35,939 nt of DNA, taken from Myxococcales bacterium. GTDB taxonomy: Bacteria; Myxococcota_A; Polyangia; Palsa-1104. The notes beneath the pieces were generated by a model, which saw nothing but the letters and a program-made list of their open reading frames with translations, was not told the DNA's origin and did no database searches. Made by a program: the position numbers and the translations under genes. Every line of letters begins with the position of its first letter. Position 1 is the stretch's first letter. The stretch lies in assembly GCA_028287105.1 (NCBI GenBank), contig JAQBQH010000030.1:1-35939 (forward strand). Reading direction: 5' to 3'. Below are positions 1 through 8,038 of the stretch, in pieces.

Positions 1-157
1 GGGGTCGCGGAGGTAGCAAGGCGGGCTGCCGGCGTCGGAATCCGTCGCAGTCGCCGCTGCGCGGCGTGCTCCTCCAGCGGACCCGCTGATGTCGCGCTGC
101 GCGCGACGCGGGTCCTTTACGCCGCCGGCAGCCCGCCTTGCTACCTCCGCTCTGCGC
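1..157 (+). repeat. Structured palindromic repeat, copy 1
   Basis: The sequence can fold into a three-way junction. An outer stem of 28 perfect pairs joins 7-34 with 123-150. Inside it, hairpin A pairs 52-57 with 61-66 around a 3-nt loop. Hairpin B pairs 79-86 with 108-115 and, above a 4-nt bulge (87-90), 91-97 with 101-107 around loop TGC. A second copy lies inverted at 202-360. The two copies align almost without gaps, and most differences within stems are paired compensatory changes, so the fold appears to be conserved. No credible ORF covers it. It may begin left of the window. Whether it acts as RNA or as a DNA hairpin or mobile palindrome cannot be told from the sequence. Confidence 0.85.
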
Positions 158-201
158 GTCGGGCACGTGGCAAATGAGCGAGGGAGCGCCCTCGGTACCA
201 G

Positions 202-360
202 GCGCAAGAGCGGAGGCAGTGAGGCGACCTCCCGGCGGCGTAGAGGGGCCGCGTCGCGCGCAGCGCGACCTGGGCGGCCCCGATGGAGGAGCACGCCGCG
301 AAGCGGCGACTGCGACGGATTCCGACGCCGGGAGGTCGCCTCACTGCGTCCGCGACCCCA
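202..360 (-). repeat. Structured palindromic repeat, copy 2 (inverted)
   Basis: Read on the minus strand this matches copy 1 along its length, starting with the shared GGGGTCGCGG and ending near CTCCGCTCTTGCGC. The outer stem pairs 216-237 with 326-347 (22 perfect pairs), then one C-C mismatch, then further pairs. Hairpin A is 294-299 with 303-308. Hairpin B is 245-252 with 274-281 and 253-259 with 263-269. The 44 bp between the copies (158-201) hold a small hairpin, CGAGGG-AGCG-CCCTCG, at 179-194. The element ends 17 bp after the stop codon of the leftward hydrolase gene, so it could lie in that gene's 3' untranslated region. Confidence 0.85.
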
Positions 361-377
361 GCCGACCGGCGACGCGG

Positions 378-1190
378 CTAGACGCCGTTGTCGACGGGGC
401 CGAGGGCGATCTCGGCGAAGACGCCGAAGTGGTCGCTCGGAAAGGTGTCATCGCCGCCTGGTAGATCCAGGACGACGCGCGCGTGTTGAATGGCGCCGGG
501 GCCGTCGTCCTTCATGGGACCGACGAAGATGTAGTCGACCCGCCGGTTGCGCTCGACCGAGCGGACCACGTTGGGGTTGCGCGCGCTCCAGGTGAAGCCG
601 TCGGAGTGCGGGTGGCGCCGCTGAAAGCAGTCGCGCCAGTAGGTGCCGCGCCCCTCGAGTGACGCGCGCCCGGTGAGGAACTGGTGCACCAGGGAGTCGG
701 GGGTGCAGTTGAAGTCGCCGGTCATGATGGTCGGCATCTCGCCGGTGCCGGCGCGCGCGAACTCGTCGAGCACCAGCACCTGCTGCTCGCGGATGTGCGG
801 CGCGTCGAGCTCCCAGCTGAGGTGCGTCGTCACGACCGAGACGCGCCCGCACGGCGTCGTGATCTCGCAACGGAGGGCGCCGCGCGGATCGCGCTCGCGG
901 CCCGGCAGGGAGAGCCGCGAGTCGCTGACGATGGGCAGCCGCGACACGATGGCGTTGCCGATGGGGCCGCCGGCGGACTCGGGGTCCACGCAGCCGAAGC
1001 GGTACTCGGCGCGCAGCGCGCTGGCGATGAGCTGCGCCTGCTGCATGGCGCCCGGCTTCTCGATGACCTCCTGCAGCGTGACCACGTGCGGCTGCAGCGC
1101 CACCAGCTGCGGGACCAGCACCTCCATGCGTCTCTCGACGCCGCGCTGGCCATTCCAGAGATTCAACGTGACGACCCGGATCGATTTCAC
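378..1190 (-). CDS. Endonuclease/exonuclease/phosphatase (EEP) family hydrolase
   Basis: This 270-residue protein has the EEP fold signatures. LNLWN is near the N-terminus, LQEV lies around residue 40 (metal-binding Glu), GDFNC is mid-protein, DYIF follows it, and SDHFGVFAEI is at the C-terminus with the catalytic Asp-His. Members of this superfamily are Mg-dependent phosphodiesterases that act on nucleic acids, phosphoinositides or sphingomyelin. The substrate here cannot be read from the sequence. There is no signal peptide, so it is probably cytoplasmic. The start is GTG. A TATATT box ends seven bases upstream, so the message may be leaderless. The gene follows the cation ATPase by 15 bp on the same strand but appears to have its own promoter. 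Confidence 0.85.
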   Translation of the reverse strand: MKSIRVVTLNLWNGQRGVERRMEVLVPQLVALQPHVVTLQEVIEKPGAMQQAQLIASALRAEYRFGCVDPESAGGPIGNAIVSRLPIVSDSRLSLPGRERDPRGALRCEITTPCGRVSVVTTHLSWELDAPHIREQQVLVLDEFARAGTGEMPTIMTGDFNCTPDSLVHQFLTGRASLEGRGTYWRDCFQRRHPHSDGFTWSARNPNVVRSVERNRRVDYIFVGPMKDDGPGAIQHARVVLDLPGGDDTFPSDHFGVFAEIALGPVDNGV

Positions 1191-1203
1191 ATCAAAGAAT
1201 ATA
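1191..1203 (-). promoter_or_regulatory. -10 box of the EEP hydrolase gene, leaderless type
   Basis: On the minus strand TATATT (1203-1198) is followed by seven bases and then the GTG start. No Shine-Dalgarno sequence fits between. I could not find a convincing -35 box. The motif stands out as A/T-rich in very GC-rich DNA. Confidence 0.6.
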
Positions 1204-1205
1204 GG

Positions 1206-3983
1206 TCAGCGCGCGCGTCGGACGAGCTTGTAGAGCTCGCCGCCGACGAAGGGCACGATCGACATGCCGAAAACCCAAACGAGATCGTAGCCGTCGAGCG
1301 GCGCGGTCTTGAACACCGGTCGCAGCGGCGGCACGTAGACCGTGACCGCCTGCAAGATGATGCCGGTGACGACCGCGCCCCACAGCGCGCGATTCGAGAA
1401 GACGCCGATCTGGAACAGCGAGCGCGTCTCGGAGCGGCAGTTGAAGGCGTGCATGAGCGGCCCGACGCTGAGGATGGCGAAGACGATGGCGCGCGCGTGC
1501 GCCAGCTCATGCGGCGAAGAGGCGTGGCGCGGCTCGGGCATGAAGTGGTGGAAGGCGATCAACGCGGTGGCCGCCATCACCAGGCCGACGCCCAGGATCT
1601 GCAGATACTCCGAGCCGGACAGGATGGCGCCGCCCGGTTGGCGCGGCGGCTGCGTCATCTGCTCGGGGTCGCGCGTGTCGACGCCGAGCGCCAGCGCCGG
1701 CAGGCCGTTGGTGATGAGGTTGATCCACAAGATCTGGATCGGTGCGAGCGGCTGCTCCCAGCCGAGCAGCGAGGTGGTGAGCACGAAGATTACGGCGCCG
1801 GCATTCGACGACAAGAGGAAGAAGATGAACTTGCGGATGTTGGCATAGATCGCGCGCCCTTCCTCGACGGCGGCGACGATGGTGGCGTAGTTGTCGTCGG
1901 CCAGGACGAGCGCGGCCGCCTCCTTGGTGACGTCGGTGCCGCCCTTGCCCATGGCGACGCCGATCGACGCCGCCTTGACCGCAGGCGCGTCGTTGACCCC
2001 GTCGCCGGTCATGGCGCAGATGAGGCCGCGCGCCTTGAGCGCGTCGACGATGCGCAGCTTGTGCTCGGCGGTGGCGCGCGCGACCACGCGCACGCGGTCG
2101 ATGCGCGCCTCGAGGTTCTGCTGATCGAGGCGATCCAATTCGGCGCCGGTGACGATCTCGTCGCCCTCGCGCCACAGGTCGATCTCCTCGGCGATGGCGC
2201 GGGCGGTCGCCGGATGGTCGCCGGTGATCATGACGGTGCGGATGCCGGCCTTGCGCGCCTCGTCGATGGCGGCGGCGACCTCGGGACGCGGCGGGTCGAT
2301 GATGCCGACGAGGCCGATGAAGGTGAGGTTCGTCTCCCACTCCGGCGACGGGGCGACCGGGCCGAGCGGGACCTTGAGCCCCTCGCGCATGGCCAGGCCG
2401 ATGACGCGCATCGAGCGGCCGGCCCACTTGGCGGCCTCGCCGGCGATGGCGTCACGATCTTCGGCGCTGAGCGGCTCCGAGAGCCCGTCGCGCAGGATGT
2501 TGGTGGCGCGCTCGAGCAGCACCTCGGGCGCGCCGCGGACGTAGGCGCGGATGCTCTGGTCGCCGCCTGCCAGCACCGACGCCATCCGTCGCGCCGACGT
2601 GAACGGCTGCTCGCCGAGGATCTTGTGGTGCGCGCAGATGACGCCGGCGCGACGGCTCATGATCTGCAGCGCGCCGTCGGTGGGATCGCCCTGGATCTCG
2701 ACGCGCTCGCCCTCGAGCTTGGTGATGTGCGCGCCGCGCGCGTGCGCCGCCGCGTCGAGCGCGGTCGAGAGATCGATGTTGCTGGCGGCCACCTCGCCGC
2801 CGGCGACGCGAATGGCGCCGTCGGTGCGACGCGGATCGCCGTCGATCTCGTAGCGCACGCCGGCGACCCACAGCTTGCGCGCGGTCATCGCGTTCTGCGT
2901 CAGGGTGCCGGTCTTGTCGGTGCAGATCACCTGCGCGCAGCCGAGCGTCTCGACGGCGGGGAGGCGCCGCACCAGCGCGTTGCGCCGCGCCATGCGGGTG
3001 GTCCCGAGCGCCAGGACGATGGTCGTCACCGCCGGCAGACCCTCGGGGATGGCGGCGACGGCCAGCGCCACCGCGACGAGGAAGAGCTCGCGCGTCGGCG
3101 AATGCGAGAGGAAGAAGCCGGCGGCGAAGACGAGCGCCGAGACCGCGATGCAGCCGAGAACCACGCGCTGGCCGAAGCGCTCCAGATCTTTTTCGAGCGG
3201 AGTCTCTTCCGGCTCGACGCGCGCGAGCATGCCGGCGATGGCGCCGAGCTCCGTGTAGATGCCGGTGTTGGCGACGACGCCGCGGGCGCGACCGCGCGCC
3301 ACGCGCGTGCCCATGAAGGCCATGGTGCGGCGGTCGGCGAGCGGCGTATCGCGGTCGAGCGGCGCGCGCGGGTCCTTGACCACGGGCATGCTCTCGCCGG
3401 TGAGCGGCGACTCGTCCATCTCGAGGTCGTGCGCCTCGAAGATGCGCAGATCGGCGACGACGCGGTCGCCGTCCTCGAGCAGCACCACGTCGCCGGCGAC
3501 CACCTCTTCCGACGTGATGTCGATCGGCTTACCGCCGCGGACGACGCGCGCGTTGGGCGCCGTCATCTGGCGCAGCGCGTGGAGCGCCCGCTCCGCTTTG
3601 CGCTCCTGCAAAAGGCCCATGGCCGCGTTGACCAGGACGATGGCGAGGATGGCGATCGAGTCGCCAAAGCGCTCCATGAACGACGCGGCCGGGGTGGGCG
3701 CGAAGAGCCCGAGGCCGGCGGCGATGGCGGCGGCGCCGATGAGGGCCAGGACGGTGAAGTCGGAGACCTGTGCCACAACCTTGCGGTACCAGGGCTCTGG
3801 CGGCTCCTCGGGCAGGCGGTTGCGCCCTATTCGAACGAGCCGATCGGCCGCTTCCACCGGCTGCAACCCGTTGGTGAGGTCGGATTGCCAATAGGTGGCA
3901 ACTTCGTCAGCAGTGGCGTGATGCCAGGCCAGACGCGGGGGGTTACCTGATGGGCCGGGAACCGGCGCCCTCTCTGCCGCCAC
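1206..3983 (-). CDS. P2-type cation-transporting ATPase (calcium-pump-like)
   Basis: A full-length P-type ATPase of 925 residues. It has the N-terminal cation ATPase domain, TGES of the actuator domain (195-198), PEGLPA in M4 (313-318), the phosphorylation motif DKTGTLT with Asp356, the hinge TGDGVNDAP (659-667), and a C-terminal membrane domain ending in helices M7-M10. The architecture matches the bacterial calcium or broad cation pumps (PacL-like), which export ions from the cytoplasm using ATP. In M5 and M6 the motifs read SSNAGAV (725-731) and NLITNGLP (755-762). The positions equivalent to SERCA Glu771 and Asp800 are therefore Ala and Asn, while the M4 Glu and the M5/M6 Asn and Thr are kept. 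The ion is uncertain. The start is GTG with TAGAAC six bases upstream. Confidence 0.9.
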   Translation of the reverse strand: MAAERAPVPGPSGNPPRLAWHHATADEVATYWQSDLTNGLQPVEAADRLVRIGRNRLPEEPPEPWYRKVVAQVSDFTVLALIGAAAIAAGLGLFAPTPAASFMERFGDSIAILAIVLVNAAMGLLQERKAERALHALRQMTAPNARVVRGGKPIDITSEEVVAGDVVLLEDGDRVVADLRIFEAHDLEMDESPLTGESMPVVKDPRAPLDRDTPLADRRTMAFMGTRVARGRARGVVANTGIYTELGAIAGMLARVEPEETPLEKDLERFGQRVVLGCIAVSALVFAAGFFLSHSPTRELFLVAVALAVAAIPEGLPAVTTIVLALGTTRMARRNALVRRLPAVETLGCAQVICTDKTGTLTQNAMTARKLWVAGVRYEIDGDPRRTDGAIRVAGGEVAASNIDLSTALDAAAHARGAHITKLEGERVEIQGDPTDGALQIMSRRAGVICAHHKILGEQPFTSARRMASVLAGGDQSIRAYVRGAPEVLLERATNILRDGLSEPLSAEDRDAIAGEAAKWAGRSMRVIGLAMREGLKVPLGPVAPSPEWETNLTFIGLVGIIDPPRPEVAAAIDEARKAGIRTVMITGDHPATARAIAEEIDLWREGDEIVTGAELDRLDQQNLEARIDRVRVVARATAEHKLRIVDALKARGLICAMTGDGVNDAPAVKAASIGVAMGKGGTDVTKEAAALVLADDNYATIVAAVEEGRAIYANIRKFIFFLLSSNAGAVIFVLTTSLLGWEQPLAPIQILWINLITNGLPALALGVDTRDPEQMTQPPRQPGGAILSGSEYLQILGVGLVMAATALIAFHHFMPEPRHASSPHELAHARAIVFAILSVGPLMHAFNCRSETRSLFQIGVFSNRALWGAVVTGIILQAVTVYVPPLRPVFKTAPLDGYDLVWVFGMSIVPFVGGELYKLVRRAR

Positions 3984-3995
3984 CGGGAAGTTCTA
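3984..3995 (-). promoter_or_regulatory. Possible leaderless -10 box of the cation ATPase
   Basis: TAGAAC (3995-3990, minus strand) matches TATAAT at four positions and ends six bases before the GTG start. It is weaker than the other boxes of this kind in the window. No ribosome-binding site is seen. Confidence 0.4.
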
Positions 3996-4041
3996 ACACG
4001 CCTTGTGCAGGGGGGCACATTGGTTGCACCCTCCCCGGGGC

Positions 4042-4989
4042 ATGGCGACGAACGCAGCACGCCCGCGAAGCGTGGCGAAGGAATTCATCCACGAGTTCAT
4101 CGATTCGTTCAGCCGCAACCAGCCGCTCGACCTGGCGGCGCAGCTCGCCTATTTCGCGCTCTTGTCGCTGTTCCCGTTCGCGATGTTCCTCTTGACCGTC
4201 GTCGGCTATGTGCCGCTGCACGGGCTCGATGAGCACATCATGCGCGCCATCTACAGCGTCATGCCGCCGGACGCGGCCAAGCTCTGCGAGCAGACGCTGC
4301 ACGAGATCATCGGCAAGCAGCGCGGCGGGCTGCTCCTCTTGACGCTGGTCTTCGCCATCTGGTCGGCGTCGGGCGGCGCCAGCGGCCTCATCACCGCGCT
4401 CAATCGCGCCTACGACGTCGCGGAGACGCGGCCGGCGTGGCGGGTCAAGCTGCGCGCGATCGGCCTGACGGTCGCCGGCGTCGTGGCCATCATCATCGCC
4501 ACCGCCGCGATGCTCATCGGCCCCTCGATCGTGCATGCGATCTGGGCGTTCTTCGGTCTGGGCGGCGCGTTCGACGAGATCTGGTCGGTTGCGCGCTGGC
4601 CGGTGGCGGTGCTGGCGATGATGACGATGGTCGCCTGCATCTATTATTTCGCGCCCAACGTGAAGCAGAAGTGGCGCTTCATCACGCCGGGCTCGGTGGT
4701 GGCGGTGGTCGCGTGGCTCGGCGCCTCGATCGGCTTTCGCATCTACGTCTCGCACTTCGGCTCCTACGCGAAGACCTATGGCGCGCTCGGCACGGTCATC
4801 GTGCTCATGGTGTGGCTGTATATCTCGGGGCTGATGATCATCCTCGGCGGCGAGATCAACGCCATCCTCGATCGTCTGCATCACATCCAGCACACGGAGG
4901 CGGAGCCGGGCCCGATCACGATTCCCGATCCGCATCCGACGGAGCCGGACAACAGACCGCCCGCGCAATCGTCGATCCATCCGGCCTAG
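4042..4989 (+). CDS. YihY/BrkB-family inner-membrane protein
   Basis: This 315-residue polytopic membrane protein has the YihY/UPF0761 (once 'ribonuclease BN') signatures. LAAQLAYFALLSLFP lies in the first helix region, then a helix with WSASGGASGLITALNRAYD, the YFAPN segment, and the C-terminal GTVIVLMVWLYISG-LMIILGGEINA block. About six membrane segments are visible. The biochemical role of the family is not settled, and the old RNase BN assignment was a mistake. I chose ATG at 4042 because the family usually has only a short tail before the amphipathic N-terminal segment. A TTG at 4003 is possible but gives an unusual Cys/His/Pro-rich leader. The gene diverges from the cation ATPase. Confidence 0.85.
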   Translation: MATNAARPRSVAKEFIHEFIDSFSRNQPLDLAAQLAYFALLSLFPFAMFLLTVVGYVPLHGLDEHIMRAIYSVMPPDAAKLCEQTLHEIIGKQRGGLLLLTLVFAIWSASGGASGLITALNRAYDVAETRPAWRVKLRAIGLTVAGVVAIIIATAAMLIGPSIVHAIWAFFGLGGAFDEIWSVARWPVAVLAMMTMVACIYYFAPNVKQKWRFITPGSVVAVVAWLGASIGFRIYVSHFGSYAKTYGALGTVIVLMVWLYISGLMIILGGEINAILDRLHHIQHTEAEPGPITIPDPHPTEPDNRPPAQSSIHPA

Positions 4990-5026
4990 GCTGTTTCAGG
5001 CCCACCCCGCCCAGGCTGTTTCAGGC
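4988..5026 (+). promoter_or_regulatory. Pair of 14-bp direct repeats upstream of the PEGA gene
   Basis: AGGCTGTTTCAGGC occurs exactly twice, at 4988-5001 and 5013-5026, 25 bp apart start to start. The first overlaps the yihY-family stop codon. The second ends just before a possible TTGGCG (5032-5037), which is 18 bp from TAGTGT (5056-5061). Two direct repeats about two helical turns apart and just upstream of -35 look like activator or response-regulator sites, but this is inference. Confidence 0.5.
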
Positions 5027-5073
5027 GAAAATTGGCGCATGAGGCCCCACGCCGCTAGTGTGGCGGAGGGGGA

Positions 5074-6336
5074 ATGCGATACTCAGGGGGAGTTTTCGCG
5101 CTGGCGGCGACGCTGGCCTGTGCGACCGCGGCGGCCGAGCCGCAAGCGCGGCTGACCGCGCATCTCGTCGGTGAGCCGGCGACCGCGCTGACGCCGGTGC
5201 GCACCGGCGTGGCCGAGACCTACTCGGGCGATGGCCGCCTCCTTTATCGCCCGCTGAGCGAGCTCGTGCCGGAGACCGTCGAGGATCCGGCCGCCGCGCT
5301 CAAGAAGGCGGACGACGATCTGGAGGAGGGCGACAAGGCGTTCTCTGGCATGGACATCGCGCCGGCCAGGCAGCGGCTCGAGGCGGCCGTCGCCGGCTAT
5401 GCGACGTGGCTGCCAGAGCTCATCCAGCGCGACGGCGGTACGACGAAGCTGCAGACCGCATGGGTGCTCCTCGCCAAGGCCTACTTCTTCGACGGCGACG
5501 CGGGCGACACGAAGACGGCGCTGCGTCACTGTCTGACGCTCGATTCGCAGCTCGCCTACAAGGCCAACGTCTTTCCGCCGCAGATGAAGAGGGCGGTGAG
5601 CGAAGTGCGCTTGCAATACGAGGTCGCCGGGCTCGGCAAGCTGCGCGTCGAGACGACGCCGAAGGGCGCCACCGTCTATGTCGACGGCGTGGTGCGCCCG
5701 GGGCTGACGCCGCAGACGCTGGAGCTGGAGAGCGGGCCGCACGATGTGCGGCTGGAGCTGGCGGGGCACAAGCGCGCGGTGCTGCAGGCCGAGGTGCCGG
5801 GCGGCGGGGCGGTCGAGCTGTCGGCGGCGCTGCCGGCCGCGCCGTCGAACGCGGATGCCACGTTCGCGAGCGTGCGGGCGCGGCTCGACGACCCGATGCC
5901 GCCGGCAGAGCTGGCGCGTGTCGCCGAGAAGCTCGGCGTCGAGCTCATCGCCATCGTCACGGTGTCGCCGCTCGCCGCCGGGCGCGTGTCGCTGCGCGGC
6001 TGGCTCTACGACGCGCGCCGCAACCTCGTCCTGAAGCGCGCCACGCGCGAAGCCGCCGGCAGCGACGAGGAATTGCGCCTGAGCGGGCGCTACTTCGCGC
6101 AGGCGCTCATCGCCGGCGTGCGGCTCGACGGCCGCCCCGAGCCGCCGCCGCATCGCGACACCTTCGCCGAGAAGTGGCAGCGGTTCCGGGAGTCGAAGTG
6201 GTTCTGGCCGGTGGTCGGCGGTGTCGCCGGACTGGCCCTGACCGGCGCCGCAGTCGGTGTCGGCGTTGGGGTTTCGCAGCGGCGCGGCGTCGACGATGAC
6301 GCGGCGTCGGCGGTGGTGTTGACCGGCGGCCACTAG
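5074..6336 (+). CDS. PEGA-domain protein with C-terminal membrane anchor
   Basis: A 420-residue exported protein. Residues 1-22 form a signal peptide ending in Ala-rich sequence. An alpha-helical repeat-like N-terminal half (roughly 60-185) resembles the TPR-like regions that precede PEGA domains. A PEGA domain follows (about 188-255: GKLRVETTPKGATVYVDG, then GPHDVRLELAGHK). Near the C-terminus comes a membrane segment introduced by KWFWPVVGG (about 370-395). PEGA domains are small beta-sandwich folds found in surface proteins and are common in myxobacteria. No enzymatic residues are seen. A strong purine-rich ribosome-binding site (GGAGGGGG) abuts the ATG. It is probably co-transcribed with the lipoprotein 16 bp downstream, suggesting a shared envelope role. 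Confidence 0.8.
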   Translation: MRYSGGVFALAATLACATAAAEPQARLTAHLVGEPATALTPVRTGVAETYSGDGRLLYRPLSELVPETVEDPAAALKKADDDLEEGDKAFSGMDIAPARQRLEAAVAGYATWLPELIQRDGGTTKLQTAWVLLAKAYFFDGDAGDTKTALRHCLTLDSQLAYKANVFPPQMKRAVSEVRLQYEVAGLGKLRVETTPKGATVYVDGVVRPGLTPQTLELESGPHDVRLELAGHKRAVLQAEVPGGGAVELSAALPAAPSNADATFASVRARLDDPMPPAELARVAEKLGVELIAIVTVSPLAAGRVSLRGWLYDARRNLVLKRATREAAGSDEELRLSGRYFAQALIAGVRLDGRPEPPPHRDTFAEKWQRFRESKWFWPVVGGVAGLALTGAAVGVGVGVSQRRGVDDDAASAVVLTGGH

Positions 6337-6352
6337 GCCGCGGAGGAAACGA

Positions 6353-8038
6353 ATGAGGAAGCTCGCAATTCTCGTGGCGATGACGGCGACCTTCGGTTGC
6401 GACAACAACCGTAACGTCGCCGTGAGCAATTCGAACCCTAAAGGCACCGTCGGTGGCGTGGTGCTCGAGTTCGACGGCGAGTCGCCGCTGATGGGTGCGA
6501 CCGTGACCCTGCAGAGCGCCGGGGGGACCTTCAGCGGCACGACCGACGCGGGCGGGGTCTATTCGATCCCCGGCGTGCCGGCGGGCGGCTTCTGGCTGAC
6601 CATCGCCGCCACCGGACATCAGAACGCCTATTTCGCGGGGCAGCTCAACGGCAGCGTCGGGAATTTCCCGGTGTCGGATCCGGTCTCGACGATCGGAACG
6701 GTCGCGCTGTTCAAGAACGACAAGGCGTTTTCGATCCGACTCGTCGATCAGAACGGCGCGGCGGCCGCCGGAGTCGAGTGCACGGCGCGCGTGCAGGAGC
6801 GCTACTTCACGTATGGCTACAGCAACAACAACAACTCCAACACGCTCGTCCCGGCAGGCACCTATGCGATCAAGGCGACGAGCGACATGAACGGGCTCGT
6901 CACCTTTGCCGGCATGCCCGACCTGTCGGCGCTGTCGCTGATCGCGACGCAGTACCAGACCTACCAGGTCTACATCGACGTGCCGCCGACCAAGGTGATG
7001 GGAACCGAGGAGTATTCGTTCTCCGGCGCGTCGTATGGCGTCAACCCGTCGCACCTGAGCGTCTACAACACGAGCACCGGGCTCTACGATACTCAGCTCG
7101 ACGTCACCTTCGTGCTGGCCGGCCCGAACACCGAGCTGCGCGTGGTCAACTCGAGCATCGACTTCTTGCGCGACAAGTCTGGCCCTGGGCCATTCGGCTT
7201 CGGCGCGCCGGTCGGCTCGGTGCTGCCGGTCGATAAGCCCATCGCCATCACGTTCAATCAGGCGATCGACGCCAAGTCGCTGCGCGCCACCCTGCTCGAC
7301 GAGAACGGCCAGACCGCCGGCGTCGCGCTGACCCCGACGGTGAACACCAATCTCGTGTCGCTGGCGCCCGCATCCAACCTCGCACCCGGGAAGCGCTACA
7401 ACCTGGCGCTGCACGCCAACTCGCTGATCAACCCGGCGGGTGTCGGAGGAAACACTGCTCCGCCGCGCGAGCTCAACATCACGGCGCCATTCTTCACTGC
7501 GGGTCCGGCGGCGGTCACGGTCACCTCGACGCTCGACAAGACCACGCCCAACGCGGCGGTGTTCACGCTCACCTTCTCGGAGCCGGTCGGGCTGGGCAAG
7601 GGGGCGGCCAGCGCCGTGCCGTGCGTGGCGTGGTACGAGGGCGGCGGCGTGGTCCTGCACACGCCCGACGTCAACAATCCGGTCTACCCGGGCGAGTATT
7701 CGACCGCGAGCCCGATGGTGTGCAACATCCCGCGCGTCGCCGATTTCGCGACCTACGACGTGACCGCGATCGCGCCGCAGGAGCTGAAGAACCCGGTCAG
7801 CACCGAGATCCTCACGACCGGTTTCGCGACGGTGTGGAAGGTCTCGACCAGCGTCACCGCGTCACTCGACAACCTCGGCTGCAAGACGACGACGCCGATG
7901 GGCGTCAACTGCGTGCGCCCCGGTCAGGCGGCGGGCGGCACGACGCATCTGTTGTTCAGCAGACTGCCGGGCACGCTCACGTTCAAGCGCGCCAACGGCC
8001 AGCCCGTGGCCGACCTGACCGTGGCTACGCCGAACTGA
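6353..8038 (+). CDS. Large lipoprotein with carboxypeptidase-regulatory-like and Ig-like domains
   Basis: This is a 561-residue protein. A short signal sequence ends in TFGC, so Cys16 is the probable lipidation site. Residues about 27-80 (GTVGGVVLEFDGESPLMGATVTLQS, then GVYSIPGVPAGGFWLTI) form a carboxypeptidase-regulatory-like beta domain. A second similar segment lies around 120-210. From about 280 there is a bacterial Ig-like (Big_5) module with the VDKPIAITFNQAIDAKSL pattern, and another begins near 385. No catalytic motif is visible. It is probably anchored in the outer membrane as a binding or structural protein. A clear GGAGG lies eight bases before the ATG. Its last 14 bp overlap the convergent yhaN-like gene. 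Confidence 0.75.
   Translation: MRKLAILVAMTATFGCDNNRNVAVSNSNPKGTVGGVVLEFDGESPLMGATVTLQSAGGTFSGTTDAGGVYSIPGVPAGGFWLTIAATGHQNAYFAGQLNGSVGNFPVSDPVSTIGTVALFKNDKAFSIRLVDQNGAAAAGVECTARVQERYFTYGYSNNNNSNTLVPAGTYAIKATSDMNGLVTFAGMPDLSALSLIATQYQTYQVYIDVPPTKVMGTEEYSFSGASYGVNPSHLSVYNTSTGLYDTQLDVTFVLAGPNTELRVVNSSIDFLRDKSGPGPFGFGAPVGSVLPVDKPIAITFNQAIDAKSLRATLLDENGQTAGVALTPTVNTNLVSLAPASNLAPGKRYNLALHANSLINPAGVGGNTAPPRELNITAPFFTAGPAAVTVTSTLDKTTPNAAVFTLTFSEPVGLGKGAASAVPCVAWYEGGGVVLHTPDVNNPVYPGEYSTASPMVCNIPRVADFATYDVTAIAPQELKNPVSTEILTTGFATVWKVSTSVTASLDNLGCKTTTPMGVNCVRPGQAAGGTTHLLFSRLPGTLTFKRANGQPVADLTVATPN

Noticed and set aside
1-360. CRISPR or insertion-sequence origin for the left-edge repeats
   Set aside because: There are only two copies, inverted, with no spacers, no transposase and no visible target duplication.
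684-3950. Open frame of 1088 codons on the plus strand
   Set aside because: It runs antisense to the cation ATPase and the hydrolase, which have all family motifs. Its product is Arg/Asp/Ala/Gly-rich and low in complexity, as expected from antisense frames in GC-rich DNA.
4003-4041. TTG start extending the YihY-family protein by 13 residues
   Set aside because: The extension is Cys/His/Pro-rich and unlike family members. ATG 4042 fits better.
4099-4112. LexA-like sequence ending GTTCAGC
   Set aside because: It lies inside the YihY-family coding region and fits the motif poorly outside the GTTCAG core.
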